Shown piece by piece: positions 8,369 to 17,071 of a DNA stretch of 64,000 nt (its first letter is position 1; each line of letters begins with the position of its first letter). The stretch comes from Acidocella facilis ATCC 35904. GTDB taxonomy: Bacteria; Pseudomonadota; Alphaproteobacteria; Acetobacterales; Acetobacteraceae. Where the stretch lies: positions 248,001-312,000 of the forward strand of contig NZ_JHYG01000001.1 of assembly GCF_000687875.1 (NCBI RefSeq), written 5' to 3'. Both the position numbers and the translations under genes were made by a program. The notes beneath the pieces are model-generated. The model ran no database searches, had not been told where the DNA came from, and worked only from the letters and a program-made list of their open reading frames with translations.

Positions 8369-9607
8369 TCAGGGGTCAAAGCTGTGGTCGCAAGCAGGCC
8401 TTAGCTGGCGGGCGAAGCCGATCCAGAGCGCCAGCGAGACCAACGCGAACCCCCCTAATATTGTAAACATCGTGGGATATCCCAGCGCCTCGGCGATCCA
8501 TCCGCCGATCGCCGGGCTTAAGGCGGCGCCGATGCCTTGAACCGTCATCACCGCCCCCTGGCCGACATTCACCCGGCCGGTGCCATTGAGGATGCGCGCC
8601 ACCAGGCTAGGGACCGCGACGCTTTGCAAGCCGGCGCCGATGCCATCCAGCATCTGCACCGGATAAACGCCCCAGGCGACGATGAGATGCGCGGCGACGA
8701 TCCCCCGGATGGGCAAAGAGACAAATGAGAGAAGCAGCTAAAGCCAATAGCCGCGTTTATCCACCAGCCGCATGGCGAAAATCGACGCGAGGATCATCAC
8801 AGCCTGCGCGACGACAACCGTCTGCGCCACGAAGATCGTCGGGTTTCCCTGCCTGGCGCCCACCACCGCAAGCCCGTAAAGCGGCAACATCGCGGCGTTG
8901 CCCAAATGGAAGCAGGCGAGCGAGGCCGCCAGGATCAAGAGCGGCTTCGTCCGCAACAGAACTTGCAGACCACTTGCGTGGCCGTCGTGGCCTGTTGCGC
9001 TGGTCAGCCCCCGGGCGGCCTCATGGTCGATCGCCCTGGCGGGAATCATCAACACCGAAATGATCGACAATACGCCAAATGCGCCCGCCAAAGCGAGAAC
9101 GGCGGGAAACCCATAGAGCCAGCCCAGCAAACCAGACAGGCCCGCGCCGACCATGTTCCCCGCATGATTGAATGCCTGGTTGCGGGCATTTTGGTGAGGA
9201 AAGCCGGTTTGGTGCACGATGCCGAGGGTGAGCCCGGTGACCGCCGGGCCAATCGCCGCCCCGGCGATCGCCGTTGCCACTTGCGAGGCGGCAATCATCC
9301 AAAATTCCTGCGAGAGAAGGATGAGGCTGGAAGCGGCAACGGTGCAGATGCCGGTGAGGACGATCAAGAGTCTCTTGCGGTGCGTCGCATCAACCAACGC
9401 ACCAGCCGGCGCCGTCATCACCATCCCCGCGAGACCGCCAAATGTCATCACCGTGCCGATCGGCCCGCTTGTCCAATGATGCGCGAGCAGGAACACGCTC
9501 AGGAATGGCCCGATTCCGGCCTGCATGTCGGCCATGAAGAAATTCAGAGCCTGTAGCGGCCAAATCCCCAACCGCACGCGGTTTACCTTATTCCCCGGAT
9601 TGATCAT
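8369..9607 (-). pseudogene. MFS transporter interrupted by an in-frame amber codon
   Basis: Two open segments encode the N- and C-terminal parts of one major facilitator protein. The first runs from an ATG at 9607 (MINPGNKVNRVRLGIWPLQ) to a TAG at 8738-8740 after DKRGYWL. The same frame then resumes as LLLSFVSLPIRGIVAA and continues to 8369. Family members run through this junction without a break, so a single base change to TAG is the simplest explanation. The intact protein would be about 412 residues with 12 membrane spans; the truncated one would lose the last three or so. A base-calling error is possible. Confidence 0.85.
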
Positions 9608-9689
9608 CACATCCCGCTGGCGGTCGAGTAGAGCTTTACGGATCTGGGCGCGGGCTGGGCTGATGACAATATATGAGCCCGCCAAATGG

Positions 9690-9740
9690 CTAGAGCAACA
9701 TCCGATCAAACGGACTCGTTTGATCGGATAAAGTTGCTCG
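9690..9740. repeat. family 1 palindromic element, GAGCAAC type
   Basis: The outer arms GAGCAAC (9693-9699) and GTTGCTC (9733-9739) enclose a perfect 13-bp inverted repeat, ATCCGATCAAACG (9700-9712) and CGTTTGATCGGAT (9717-9729), around a GACT loop. The full 51 bp recur exactly, reverse-complemented, at 56028-56078. It lies upstream of the broken MFS gene. Confidence 0.9.
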
Positions 9741-9753
9741 CTCGAAAAAAAAG

Positions 9754-9797
9754 CTAGAGCGTGTTCCGTGCACCAACGGGAACGGAATACGCTCTAG
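9754..9797. repeat. family 1 palindromic element containing the ligase stop codon
   Basis: CTAGAGCGTGTTCCGT (9754-9769) pairs with ACGGAATACGCTCTAG (9782-9797) with one G/A difference that still allows a wobble pair. The stop codon of the DNA ligase gene (TAG on the minus strand, 9794-9796) is the terminal TAG of this element. The same stem with a changed loop recurs at 55971-56014. Confidence 0.9.
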
Positions 9798-11353
9798 ATC
9801 AGCTTGCGCAGGCTCTCCAGCCGGTCCGCCTCCTCGGCCGGCTTGTCCGTGCGCAGGCGCAATATGCGCGGGAAGCGCAGCGCGATGCCGGATTTATGCC
9901 GGCTGGAGAGCTGGGCGGCGTCGAACCCCAGCTCGAAGACCAGCTTTTTCTCCACCTCCCGCACCGGGCCGAAGCGGGCGATGGTGTGGGCGCGGATCCA
10001 TTTATCGATGAAATTCAGCTCCTCGTCCGTATAGCCGGAATAGGCTTTCGCCACCGGCACCAGCTCGCCCGCCTCGGTCCAGACGCCGAATGTGTAGTCT
10101 GAATAGAAAGAGGAGCGTTTGCCGTGGCCGCGCTGGGCATACATCAGCACCGCATCCAGGCTCAGCGGAGCGCGCTTCCATTTCCACCACAGCCCCTTGG
10201 GCCGCCCGGCGAGGTAGGGCGCATCGCCGCGCTTGAGCATCAGCCCCTCGCTGGCCTCCGCCCGGGCCGCCTCGCGCAGTGTCGCCAGCTCGTCAATGCT
10301 GGTGAAGGGGATCAGGGGCGAGAGCTGCATCGCGGCGGGTCTGGTGGCCGCGAACCAGGCCTCCAGCCGGGCGCGGCGGGCATCGAAGGGCAGTGCGCGC
10401 AGATCCTCGGTGGCCTCGAACAGCAGATCATAGAGCATGATCCCGACCGGGAATTTTTGCTGCAAGGCGGATGTGGTGGTTTTGCGGTTGAGGCGTTGCT
10501 GCAGGTCTGAGAAGGGCGCGATTTCGCCGTCCCGGATCACCAGCAGCTCGCCATCCAGCACCGCATGGAAATCAAGCGCCTCCAGCAGTTCCGGGAAGGA
10601 CGCCGAAATATCCTCGGCGGCGCGCGAATAGAGCCGCTTGCCGGTCGGGGTGGCGACGATCTGCACCCGGATGCCGTCATATTTCTGCTCGGCGCGGAAA
10701 TCCCGCCAGTCGGTGCGGGCGATGTCCTCTGTCTCCACCGGATGCGCCAGCATCACCGGGCGGAAGACCGGGGCCTCACCGGGCGTGGGGCGCGGCCCCC
10801 TGCCCTCCAGCCAGGCGAACAGGCTGGTATATGGCGGGGCGAGGCCGTGCCAGATCTCCTCGATCTCATTCACATCCACCAGCCCCATCTCCGCCAAGGC
10901 GAGCTTGGCCAGGCGCAAGGAGGCGCCGACGCGCAGCCCGCCGGTGAGCAGTTTGATGAGGGCGAGCCGGGTGGAGGGATCGCAGCGATCCAGCCAGCCT
11001 TCGATGAGTCTAGGGATTTCAGTGCGCTTGGCGTTTCGTAGCGCTTCGATGACAGCGGGCAGATCGGGCGCGTCGTCGCCCTGGGTGGGCCAGATCAGCG
11101 CGATGGTTTCGGCCAGATCGCCGACGAAATCGTAGGACAACGAAAACAGCTCGGCATCGGTGCGGGTGGCGGCCAGCTCCTTCAGCGTCGCGGATTTCGC
11201 ACCGGGGAAATCCAGCGCGCCGGCGATGGCGGCGAGCGCATAGCCGCGCTCCGGGTCCGGCCGACTGGCGAAATAGGCGCGCAGCAGGGCGATCTTGGTG
11301 TTGCGGCCGGGGGCAAAGAGCAGCCGCTCCAGAAGCTCCGCGAACGCCCTCAT
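9794..11353 (-). CDS. ATP-dependent DNA ligase of the ligase-associated repair cluster
   Basis: A 519-residue ATP-dependent DNA ligase. The adenylation motif KYDGIR has its active Lys at about 224; RLYSR, a DGEL element and motif V WWKWKR are also visible. An N-terminal helical DNA-binding domain covers about 1-190 and an OB fold follows the catalytic domain. This is the single-polypeptide ligase found beside a specific exonuclease, an Lhr-type helicase and PdeM in many proteobacteria, proposed to act in DNA damage repair. The frame is open upstream, but the ATG at 11353 has AGGAAG 7 nt ahead and overlaps the exonuclease stop (ATGA). The TAG stop lies inside a palindromic repeat. Confidence 0.93.
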   Translation of the reverse strand: MRAFAELLERLLFAPGRNTKIALLRAYFASRPDPERGYALAAIAGALDFPGAKSATLKELAATRTDAELFSLSYDFVGDLAETIALIWPTQGDDAPDLPAVIEALRNAKRTEIPRLIEGWLDRCDPSTRLALIKLLTGGLRVGASLRLAKLALAEMGLVDVNEIEEIWHGLAPPYTSLFAWLEGRGPRPTPGEAPVFRPVMLAHPVETEDIARTDWRDFRAEQKYDGIRVQIVATPTGKRLYSRAAEDISASFPELLEALDFHAVLDGELLVIRDGEIAPFSDLQQRLNRKTTTSALQQKFPVGIMLYDLLFEATEDLRALPFDARRARLEAWFAATRPAAMQLSPLIPFTSIDELATLREAARAEASEGLMLKRGDAPYLAGRPKGLWWKWKRAPLSLDAVLMYAQRGHGKRSSFYSDYTFGVWTEAGELVPVAKAYSGYTDEELNFIDKWIRAHTIARFGPVREVEKKLVFELGFDAAQLSSRHKSGIALRFPRILRLRTDKPAEEADRLESLRKLI

Positions 11354-12378
11354 GCGCCGTCTTCCTCGCCATAACCCACCAGAGAGAGGGCGCGGGCGCG
11401 GATCTGGCGCAGGGCGCAGGCGCGGATCAGCGCCTCCTCGGCGCCATGGGTCACCCAGATTTCCGGGGCCTGCACCTCGGCGATCGTGGCCAGCAGGTCG
11501 TCCCAATCCGCATGGTCGGAGATGATCAAAGGCAGCTCGATGCCGGACGCCTTGGCGCGCTGGCGCACCCGCATCCAGCCCGAGGCCTGGGCCACCACCG
11601 GGTCTTCCAGCCGCCGCCCCCAGCGCTCGCCGACCGCCGAGGGCGGGGCCAGCACCATCGCCCCTTTCATCTGGGTTTTTTGAGCTACCGTCGCCGGGCG
11701 CAGATCGCCTAAAGGCACGCCAAGGCTTTCATAAAGCGCGCAGAGATTGGCATGCGCCCCATGCAGATAGATCGGCGCATCGAACCCCTGCTGGCGCAGC
11801 ATGGCGATCAGGCGCTGGGATTTGCCGAGCGAATAAGCGCCGATGACATGCGTGCGATCAGGGAAAAGCGCATGCGAGCGCAGGAGTTTCTCGATCTCCT
11901 TGGCCGGGTCCGGATGGCGGAACACCGGCAGGCCGAACGTGGCTTCGGTGACGAAGACATCGCAGCGCACCGGCTCGAAGGGCGCGCAGGTCGGGTCCGG
12001 CTGGCGCTTATAATCGCCGGAGACGACGGCGCGGCTACCGGCATGGTCGAGCACGATCTGCGCCGAGCCTAACACATGTCCCGCCGGAACCAGTTTTATA
12101 TTAACATCGTTAATTTGGAGCGTCTCGCCATAGGCCAGAGCCTGTTGCGTGGCCCCTGCCCGCTCCGCGCCCATCCGGGTGCGCATGATGGCGAGTGTCT
12201 CGGGCGTGGCCAGCACATGGTCGTGGCCGGGCCGCGCATGGTCCGAATGGCCATGGGTGACGATGGCCCGCGGCACCGCCCGTAGCGGATCGATATAAAA
12301 ATCGCCCGGCAGGCAATAGAGCCCGGCCGGGGTCGGCTTCAGCCAGCGTTCCGGATGCGGGGTGTTGGAACAAAACAT
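11350..12378 (-). CDS. ligase-associated DNA exonuclease, metallo-beta-lactamase fold
   Basis: A 342-residue MBL-fold/beta-CASP-like nuclease. The metal-binding signature HGHSDH spans residues 42-47 (THGHSDHARPGHD), followed by GHVLGSAQ, a VSGDYK strand and SDHADWDDL near the C-terminus. Proteins of this type adjoin ATP ligases and Lhr-type helicases and act as DNA exonucleases. The frame is open far upstream, but only the ATG at 12378 gives the usual length of about 340. It is divergent from the helicase gene with just 21 bp between the start codons. Its stop overlaps the ligase start, so the two are one operon. Confidence 0.9.
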   Translation of the reverse strand: MFCSNTPHPERWLKPTPAGLYCLPGDFYIDPLRAVPRAIVTHGHSDHARPGHDHVLATPETLAIMRTRMGAERAGATQQALAYGETLQINDVNIKLVPAGHVLGSAQIVLDHAGSRAVVSGDYKRQPDPTCAPFEPVRCDVFVTEATFGLPVFRHPDPAKEIEKLLRSHALFPDRTHVIGAYSLGKSQRLIAMLRQQGFDAPIYLHGAHANLCALYESLGVPLGDLRPATVAQKTQMKGAMVLAPPSAVGERWGRRLEDPVVAQASGWMRVRQRAKASGIELPLIISDHADWDDLLATIAEVQAPEIWVTHGAEEALIRACALRQIRARALSLVGYGEEDGA

Positions 12379-12383
12379 GAAAG

Positions 12384-12395
12384 CACCATATGGTG
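12384..12395. promoter_or_regulatory. 12-bp perfect palindrome between divergent repair genes
   Basis: CACCATATGGTG fills most of the 21-bp gap between the exonuclease and helicase start codons. A palindrome here could be an operator, or it could reflect overlapping initiation regions. No standard ribosome-binding site is seen for the helicase. Confidence 0.4.
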
Positions 12396-12399
12396 GCTT

Positions 12400-14865
12400 A
12401 TGGCCTCTCTGCCAGAGCGATTTGAAAAATGGTTCGCCGCCAAGGGCTGGGGGCTGCGCGCCCACCAGGCCGAGATGCTGGACGCGGCACAGGACGGCGC
12501 GGATGCGCTGCTGATCGCCCCCACCGGTGCCGGCAAGACGCTGGCCGGGTTTCTGCCCAGCCTGGTCGCGCTGGCGGCGCGGCCGCGCGAGGGGCTGCAC
12601 ACGCTCTATGTCAGCCCGCTGAAGGCGCTGGGCACGGATATTGCCCGCAATCTGCAAATCCCGGTGGCGGAGATGGGCTTGTCTGTCTCCATCGAGACCC
12701 GCAGCGGCGACACCCCGGCCAATCGCCGCGCCCGGCAGAAGGAGATGGCGCCGAATATTCTGCTGACCACCCCGGAATCGCTGCTGCTGCTCTCGCAAGA
12801 GAATAGCGGCGTGTATTTCAAGGATCTGGCCTGCGTGGTGGTGGATGAGATCCATGCTTTGGCCGGGACCAAGCGGGGGGATCAGCTGGCTTTGTGTCTC
12901 GCACGGCTGCGCGCGCTCTCGGCCACGCGAATCGTCGGGCTCTCGGCCACGGTGGCGCATCCTGAGGCGATGCGCCGGTTCGTGGGGCCGGAAGCGCGGC
13001 TGGTACAGGCCAAAGAGGGGGCGGCGCCCGAGATCACGCTGGCGCTGCCCGAGACCGAAATCCCCTGGTCCGGCCATATGGGGCTGAAATCGGCAGAGCT
13101 GGTGCTGCGGAAAATCGCCCAGGCGAAGATGAGCATCGTCTTCGTCAATACCCGCGCCCAGGCGGAGCTGCTGTTTGCGGAAATCTGGCGGCATAATGAG
13201 GAAAACCTGCCCATCGCCATCCATCATGGCAGTCTGGACATCGCCCAGCGCCGCAAGGTGGAGGCGGCGATGGCGGAGGGGAGATTGCGCGGGGTCATCG
13301 CCACCTCCTCGCTGGATCTCGGCATCGATTGGGGCGGGGTGGATCAGGTGCTGCAGATCGGCGCGCCGAAGGGGGTCTCGCGGCTGTTGCAGCGCCTGGG
13401 CCGGGCCAATCACCGGCTGGATGAGCCCTCCCGCGCCGTGCTGGTCCCGGCCAACCGGTTCGAGGTGCTGGAATGCGAGGCGGCGATGGCCGGCGTGGCC
13501 GAAGCGGCTCTGGATGGCGATCCGCCCCGCCCCGGCGGGCTGGATGTGCTGGCCCAGCATGTTCTGGGCATGGCCTGCGCGGGGAAATTTCACCCGGATG
13601 ATCTCTATCGCGAGGTGGTTTCAGCTGCGCCCTATGAAGCGCTTTCGCGCCCGGACTTCGATGCGGTGCTGGGCTTCGTCGAGGATGGCGGCTACGCGCT
13701 CGCCGCCTATGAGCGCTATCGCAAATTGTTCCGGGATTCAGAGGGGTTTCTCTATCCGGCCAACGCCAAAGTGGTGCAGCAATTCCGGATGAATATCGGC
13801 ACCATCGTCGAGGCGCCGCTGATCAAGATCCGGCTGCTGGGGCGGCGTGGCGGGGGCTTTGGCGCGGCCTTGGGCGAGGTGGAGGAATATTTCGTCAATC
13901 AGCTCGTCCCAGGCGATAGCTTCATGTTCGCCGGGCGGGTGCTGAAATTCATCCGCCTGCGGGAAAACGCGGCGGAGGTGGTGGAAGCCCCTGGCAAGGA
14001 GCCGAAAGTGCCGGCTTATGCCGGGGCCAGGCTGCCGCTGACCACCAATCTCGCGGCGCGGGTAAGGGCGATGCTGCATGACCCGGGCTGCTGGGGTGCC
14101 TTTCCGGAACAGGTGCGGGACTGGCTGGCGCTGCAGAGGCGCCGCTCCCGGCTGCCCGGCCCGAACGGGTTGCTGGTGGAGACATTCCCGCGCGCCGGGC
14201 GCTGGTTCATGGTGGTCTATGCCTTCGAGGGGCGCAACGCGCACCAGACGCTCGGGCTGCTGCTGACCAAGCGGATGGAGCGCGCCGGCTTCGCGCCGAT
14301 CGGCTTTGTCGCCTCCGATTATGTGCTGGCGATCTGGTCCGCTTATCGCCCGGAAAAGATCGAGCAGCTGTTTCATGAGGATCTGCTGGGGGATGATCTG
14401 GAGGAATGGATGGAGACAAGCTCGCTGCTGCGCCGCGCCTTCCGGCAGGTGGCGGTGATTGCCGGGTTGATCCCGCGCCAGCTCCCAGGGGTTGAGAAGA
14501 ACCGCCGCCAGGTGACGGTGAATTCAGACCTGATCTATGACGTGCTGCGCCGCCACCAGCCCGACCATATTCTGCTGCGCGCCACCCGCGCGGATGCGGC
14601 GCATGGGCTGATCGATCTCTCCCGCATCGCCGCCCTGCTGGCGCGGGCGAAGGGACGGATTACCCATATGGCGCTCTCCCGAGTCTCGCCCTTGGCGGTG
14701 CCGGTGCTGCTGGAGATTGGCCGCGAACATGTGCAGGGCGAGGCCGAGGACCTGCTGCTGGCCGAGGCGCAGGCGCTGATCGCCGAAGCTGGTGAGGATG
14801 AGAATGTTCATGGAAATTTTATCCATGGTCCGAAAGGACAGAATATGCTCTTTGACCATACATGA
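12400..14865 (+). CDS. lhr: ligase-associated Lhr-type DEXH helicase
   Basis: An 821-residue superfamily 2 helicase. Walker A is APTGAGKT (40-47), the DEIH box is at 149-152 in VVVDEIHAL, and the SAT motif GLSATVAH and motif VI QRLGRANHR are also visible. Downstream lies the winged-helix and Lhr-core region. Its length fits the Lhr-core form that travels with ATP ligase, exonuclease and PdeM rather than the 1500-residue long Lhr. Lhr-core proteins are 3'-5' translocases on DNA. I start at the ATG giving MASLPERFEKWF; the frame is open 45 bp further but lies in the divergent gene. The stop overlaps the pdeM start (ATGA). Confidence 0.92.
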   Translation: MASLPERFEKWFAAKGWGLRAHQAEMLDAAQDGADALLIAPTGAGKTLAGFLPSLVALAARPREGLHTLYVSPLKALGTDIARNLQIPVAEMGLSVSIETRSGDTPANRRARQKEMAPNILLTTPESLLLLSQENSGVYFKDLACVVVDEIHALAGTKRGDQLALCLARLRALSATRIVGLSATVAHPEAMRRFVGPEARLVQAKEGAAPEITLALPETEIPWSGHMGLKSAELVLRKIAQAKMSIVFVNTRAQAELLFAEIWRHNEENLPIAIHHGSLDIAQRRKVEAAMAEGRLRGVIATSSLDLGIDWGGVDQVLQIGAPKGVSRLLQRLGRANHRLDEPSRAVLVPANRFEVLECEAAMAGVAEAALDGDPPRPGGLDVLAQHVLGMACAGKFHPDDLYREVVSAAPYEALSRPDFDAVLGFVEDGGYALAAYERYRKLFRDSEGFLYPANAKVVQQFRMNIGTIVEAPLIKIRLLGRRGGGFGAALGEVEEYFVNQLVPGDSFMFAGRVLKFIRLRENAAEVVEAPGKEPKVPAYAGARLPLTTNLAARVRAMLHDPGCWGAFPEQVRDWLALQRRRSRLPGPNGLLVETFPRAGRWFMVVYAFEGRNAHQTLGLLLTKRMERAGFAPIGFVASDYVLAIWSAYRPEKIEQLFHEDLLGDDLEEWMETSSLLRRAFRQVAVIAGLIPRQLPGVEKNRRQVTVNSDLIYDVLRRHQPDHILLRATRADAAHGLIDLSRIAALLARAKGRITHMALSRVSPLAVPVLLEIGREHVQGEAEDLLLAEAQALIAEAGEDENVHGNFIHGPKGQNMLFDHT

Positions 14866-15560
14866 CCGCCGCACCGATTCATTTCCGCAACGAACGTTTG
14901 ATGCTCGACCCCTCCGGTGCCGCTTTCTGGCCCGCCAAGCGGGTGCTGATCGTCGCCGACCTGCATTTCGAGAAATCCTCCTCGCTGGCCGCCCGCGGGG
15001 CGCTGCTGCCGCCTTTCGATACGCGCGCCACATTGGAGCGGCTGACCAGGCTGGTGCGGCTCTATCGCCCCTCCCGGCTGATCGCGCTGGGGGACAGCTT
15101 CCATGACGTACAGGGCCATGCCCGGCTCTCCAAGGACGACCGCACGCGGCTGGAGGCGATCGGCCGGGAGGCGCAGATCATCTGGATCGCCGGTAATCAC
15201 GATGCCACCCCGCATGATCTGCCGGGGCAATGCGTGGCCGAGCATCGGGAAGGCCCGTTCGTGTTCCGCCACCAGGCGCAGCCCCTGCTGGGGTTGCGGG
15301 AGATCGAGCTTTCCGGGCATTTCCACCCGAAAGCCAGCATCGAGTCGCGGGCCAAGCGGGTCTCGCGGCCCTGCTTCGTCTCCGATGGCAGCACCAGGCT
15401 GATCCTGCCGGCCTTCGGTGCGCTCACCGGCGGGCTGGATGTGCGCGAGGCGCCGATTGCCCGGCTGTTCCCGCGCGGCTTGCGGGTGTTCATGCTGGGC
15501 CAGGAGCAGCTTTATTCTTTCGCGCTGGAGCAGCTCGGGCGGCTGGCCGAGGTGGCGTAA
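14862..15560 (+). CDS. pdeM: ligase-associated metallophosphoesterase PdeM
   Basis: A 232-residue calcineurin-like phosphoesterase. Metal ligands are visible in VADLHFEKSS (D33, H35), GDSFHD (D78, H81), GNHD (111-114) and GHFHPK. PdeM proteins are encoded next to the ligase-associated helicase and nuclease and show phosphodiesterase activity on DNA-like substrates. The start codon overlaps the helicase stop, so it should be made from the same message. The photolyase gene follows 27 bp later and may also be co-transcribed. Confidence 0.9.
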   Translation: MTAAPIHFRNERLMLDPSGAAFWPAKRVLIVADLHFEKSSSLAARGALLPPFDTRATLERLTRLVRLYRPSRLIALGDSFHDVQGHARLSKDDRTRLEAIGREAQIIWIAGNHDATPHDLPGQCVAEHREGPFVFRHQAQPLLGLREIELSGHFHPKASIESRAKRVSRPCFVSDGSTRLILPAFGALTGGLDVREAPIARLFPRGLRVFMLGQEQLYSFALEQLGRLAEVA

Positions 15561-15587
15561 GCGCCTCGTGCCCCTATATTCACCCGC

Positions 15588-16991
15588 ATGACCAATCTTG
15601 TCTGGTTCCGTAACGATCTGCGCCTTGCCGATAACCCGGCCCTGCACGCCGCCGCCGCGGCCGGCGATGTCATTCTGCTCTATATCCTCGATGAGCGCGC
15701 CGGCGGGGCGAGCCGCTGGTGGCTGCATCATTCACTGAGCGCGCTGGGGGCGGAGATCGCCGCGCGCGGCGGGCGGCTGGTGCTGCGCCGGGGCGATGCG
15801 ACGGAGATCATCACGGGGCTGGTGAAGGCGCAAAAGGTTGCGGCGGTGCATGTGGCGCGCGCCTATGAGCCGGCTTGGCGCGAAGCGGACCGGGCGCTGG
15901 ATGCGGCGCTGAAAAGGCTGGATTGCGGGCTGCACCGGCATCTTTCCACCTCGCTGTTTCACCCGGAGCGGATCACCACCAAGGCCGGCGGGATGTACGG
16001 CGTCTACACGCCTTTCTCGAAAGCCTGCCAGGAGGCCGGGGTGCCGGAGACGCTGCTGCCGGTGCCCAGCGCCCTGCGCGGGCCGAAGATCGAAAGCGAG
16101 AATCTGGCCGATTGGGGGCTGCTGCCGATCAGGCCGGACTGGGCTGGCGGGATGCGGGCGGAATGGACGCCCGGCGAAGCGGGGGCGAAGGCGCGGCTGG
16201 AGGCGTTTCTGGCCGGGCCGGTGCAGGATTACGCCACCGCCCGCGACATACCCGGCCGCCATGGCACCTCGAAACTCTCCCCGCATGCGCATTTTGGCGA
16301 GATCTCGCCACGTTATGTCTGGCACCGGGCGCGCGCGGCGGGTGCCGGCAAAGGGGTGGAGACCTTCCTGAAGGAGCTGCTCTGGCGGGAATTCTCGATC
16401 AATCTGCTCTGGCAGCATCCGGACCTGCGCCGCGCGCCGATCCGCAGGGAGTTCAAGGATTTCCCCTGGGAGACCAACCGCGACAGGCTGACCGCCTGGC
16501 AGACGGGCAAGACCGGGATTCCCATCGTCGATGCCGGGATGCGCGAGCTCTGGATCACCGGCTGGATGCATAACCGGGTGCGGATGATCTGCGCCTCCTA
16601 TCTGGTGAAGCATCTGCTGATCCCCTGGCAGGCCGGCGAGGCCTGGTTCTGGGATACGCTGTGCGAGGCGGATGAGGCAGCGAATGGCGCCTCCTGGCAA
16701 TGGGTGGCGGGGTGCGGGGCGGATGCCGCGCCTTATTTCCGGGTCTTCAACCCGGTGCTGCAGGGGCAGAAATTCGATGGCGACGGCGCCTATGTGCGCC
16801 GCTTCCTGCCGGCGCTGAGGCGGCTGCCGGACAAATATATCCACGCCCCCTGGGAGGCGCCGCCTGAGATTTTGGCGGCGTGCGGGGTGAAGCTGGGGAG
16901 TAATTATCCGCAGCCGCTGGTGAAGCCGGCGGAGGGGCGCGACAAGGCGCTGGCCGCCTATGCGAGGTTGAAAGGCGGGAGGCCAGCGTAA
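15588..16991 (+). CDS. phr: deoxyribodipyrimidine photolyase
   Basis: A 467-residue class I cryptochrome/photolyase that repairs UV-induced cyclobutane pyrimidine dimers with light. The N-terminal antenna domain begins NLVWFRNDLRLADNPAL. The FAD-binding helical domain contains HGTSKLSPHAHFGEISPRYVW, WREFSINLLW, and the conserved block from TGWMHNRVRM to ASWQWVAGCGADAAPYFRVFNP with the electron-transfer tryptophans. Length is normal. It sits directly after pdeM, extending the repair cluster. Confidence 0.95.
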   Translation: MTNLVWFRNDLRLADNPALHAAAAAGDVILLYILDERAGGASRWWLHHSLSALGAEIAARGGRLVLRRGDATEIITGLVKAQKVAAVHVARAYEPAWREADRALDAALKRLDCGLHRHLSTSLFHPERITTKAGGMYGVYTPFSKACQEAGVPETLLPVPSALRGPKIESENLADWGLLPIRPDWAGGMRAEWTPGEAGAKARLEAFLAGPVQDYATARDIPGRHGTSKLSPHAHFGEISPRYVWHRARAAGAGKGVETFLKELLWREFSINLLWQHPDLRRAPIRREFKDFPWETNRDRLTAWQTGKTGIPIVDAGMRELWITGWMHNRVRMICASYLVKHLLIPWQAGEAWFWDTLCEADEAANGASWQWVAGCGADAAPYFRVFNPVLQGQKFDGDGAYVRRFLPALRRLPDKYIHAPWEAPPEILAACGVKLGSNYPQPLVKPAEGRDKALAAYARLKGGRPA

Positions 16992-17071
16992 GCCCTTGCC
17001 AGAGGTCGCGGAACAACCCATCTTTGAGTTGTAATGTTACCTTTTATTTCAACGCGTTGCTGGTCCATGCG

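Noticed and set aside
8369-9607. Read-through of UAG in the MFS gene as programmed recoding
   Set aside because: No recoding element or amber-reading tRNA is visible, and MFS genes are not known for this. Nonsense mutation or sequence error is simpler.
9607-9709. An upstream extension of the MFS frame to 9709
   Set aside because: The extra 34 codons are partly encoded by the palindromic repeat and do not resemble an MFS N-terminus.
11350-13593. A 747-residue reading of the exonuclease gene
   Set aside because: The first 400 codons are antisense to the helicase gene; family length and a good ATG at 12378 fix the start.
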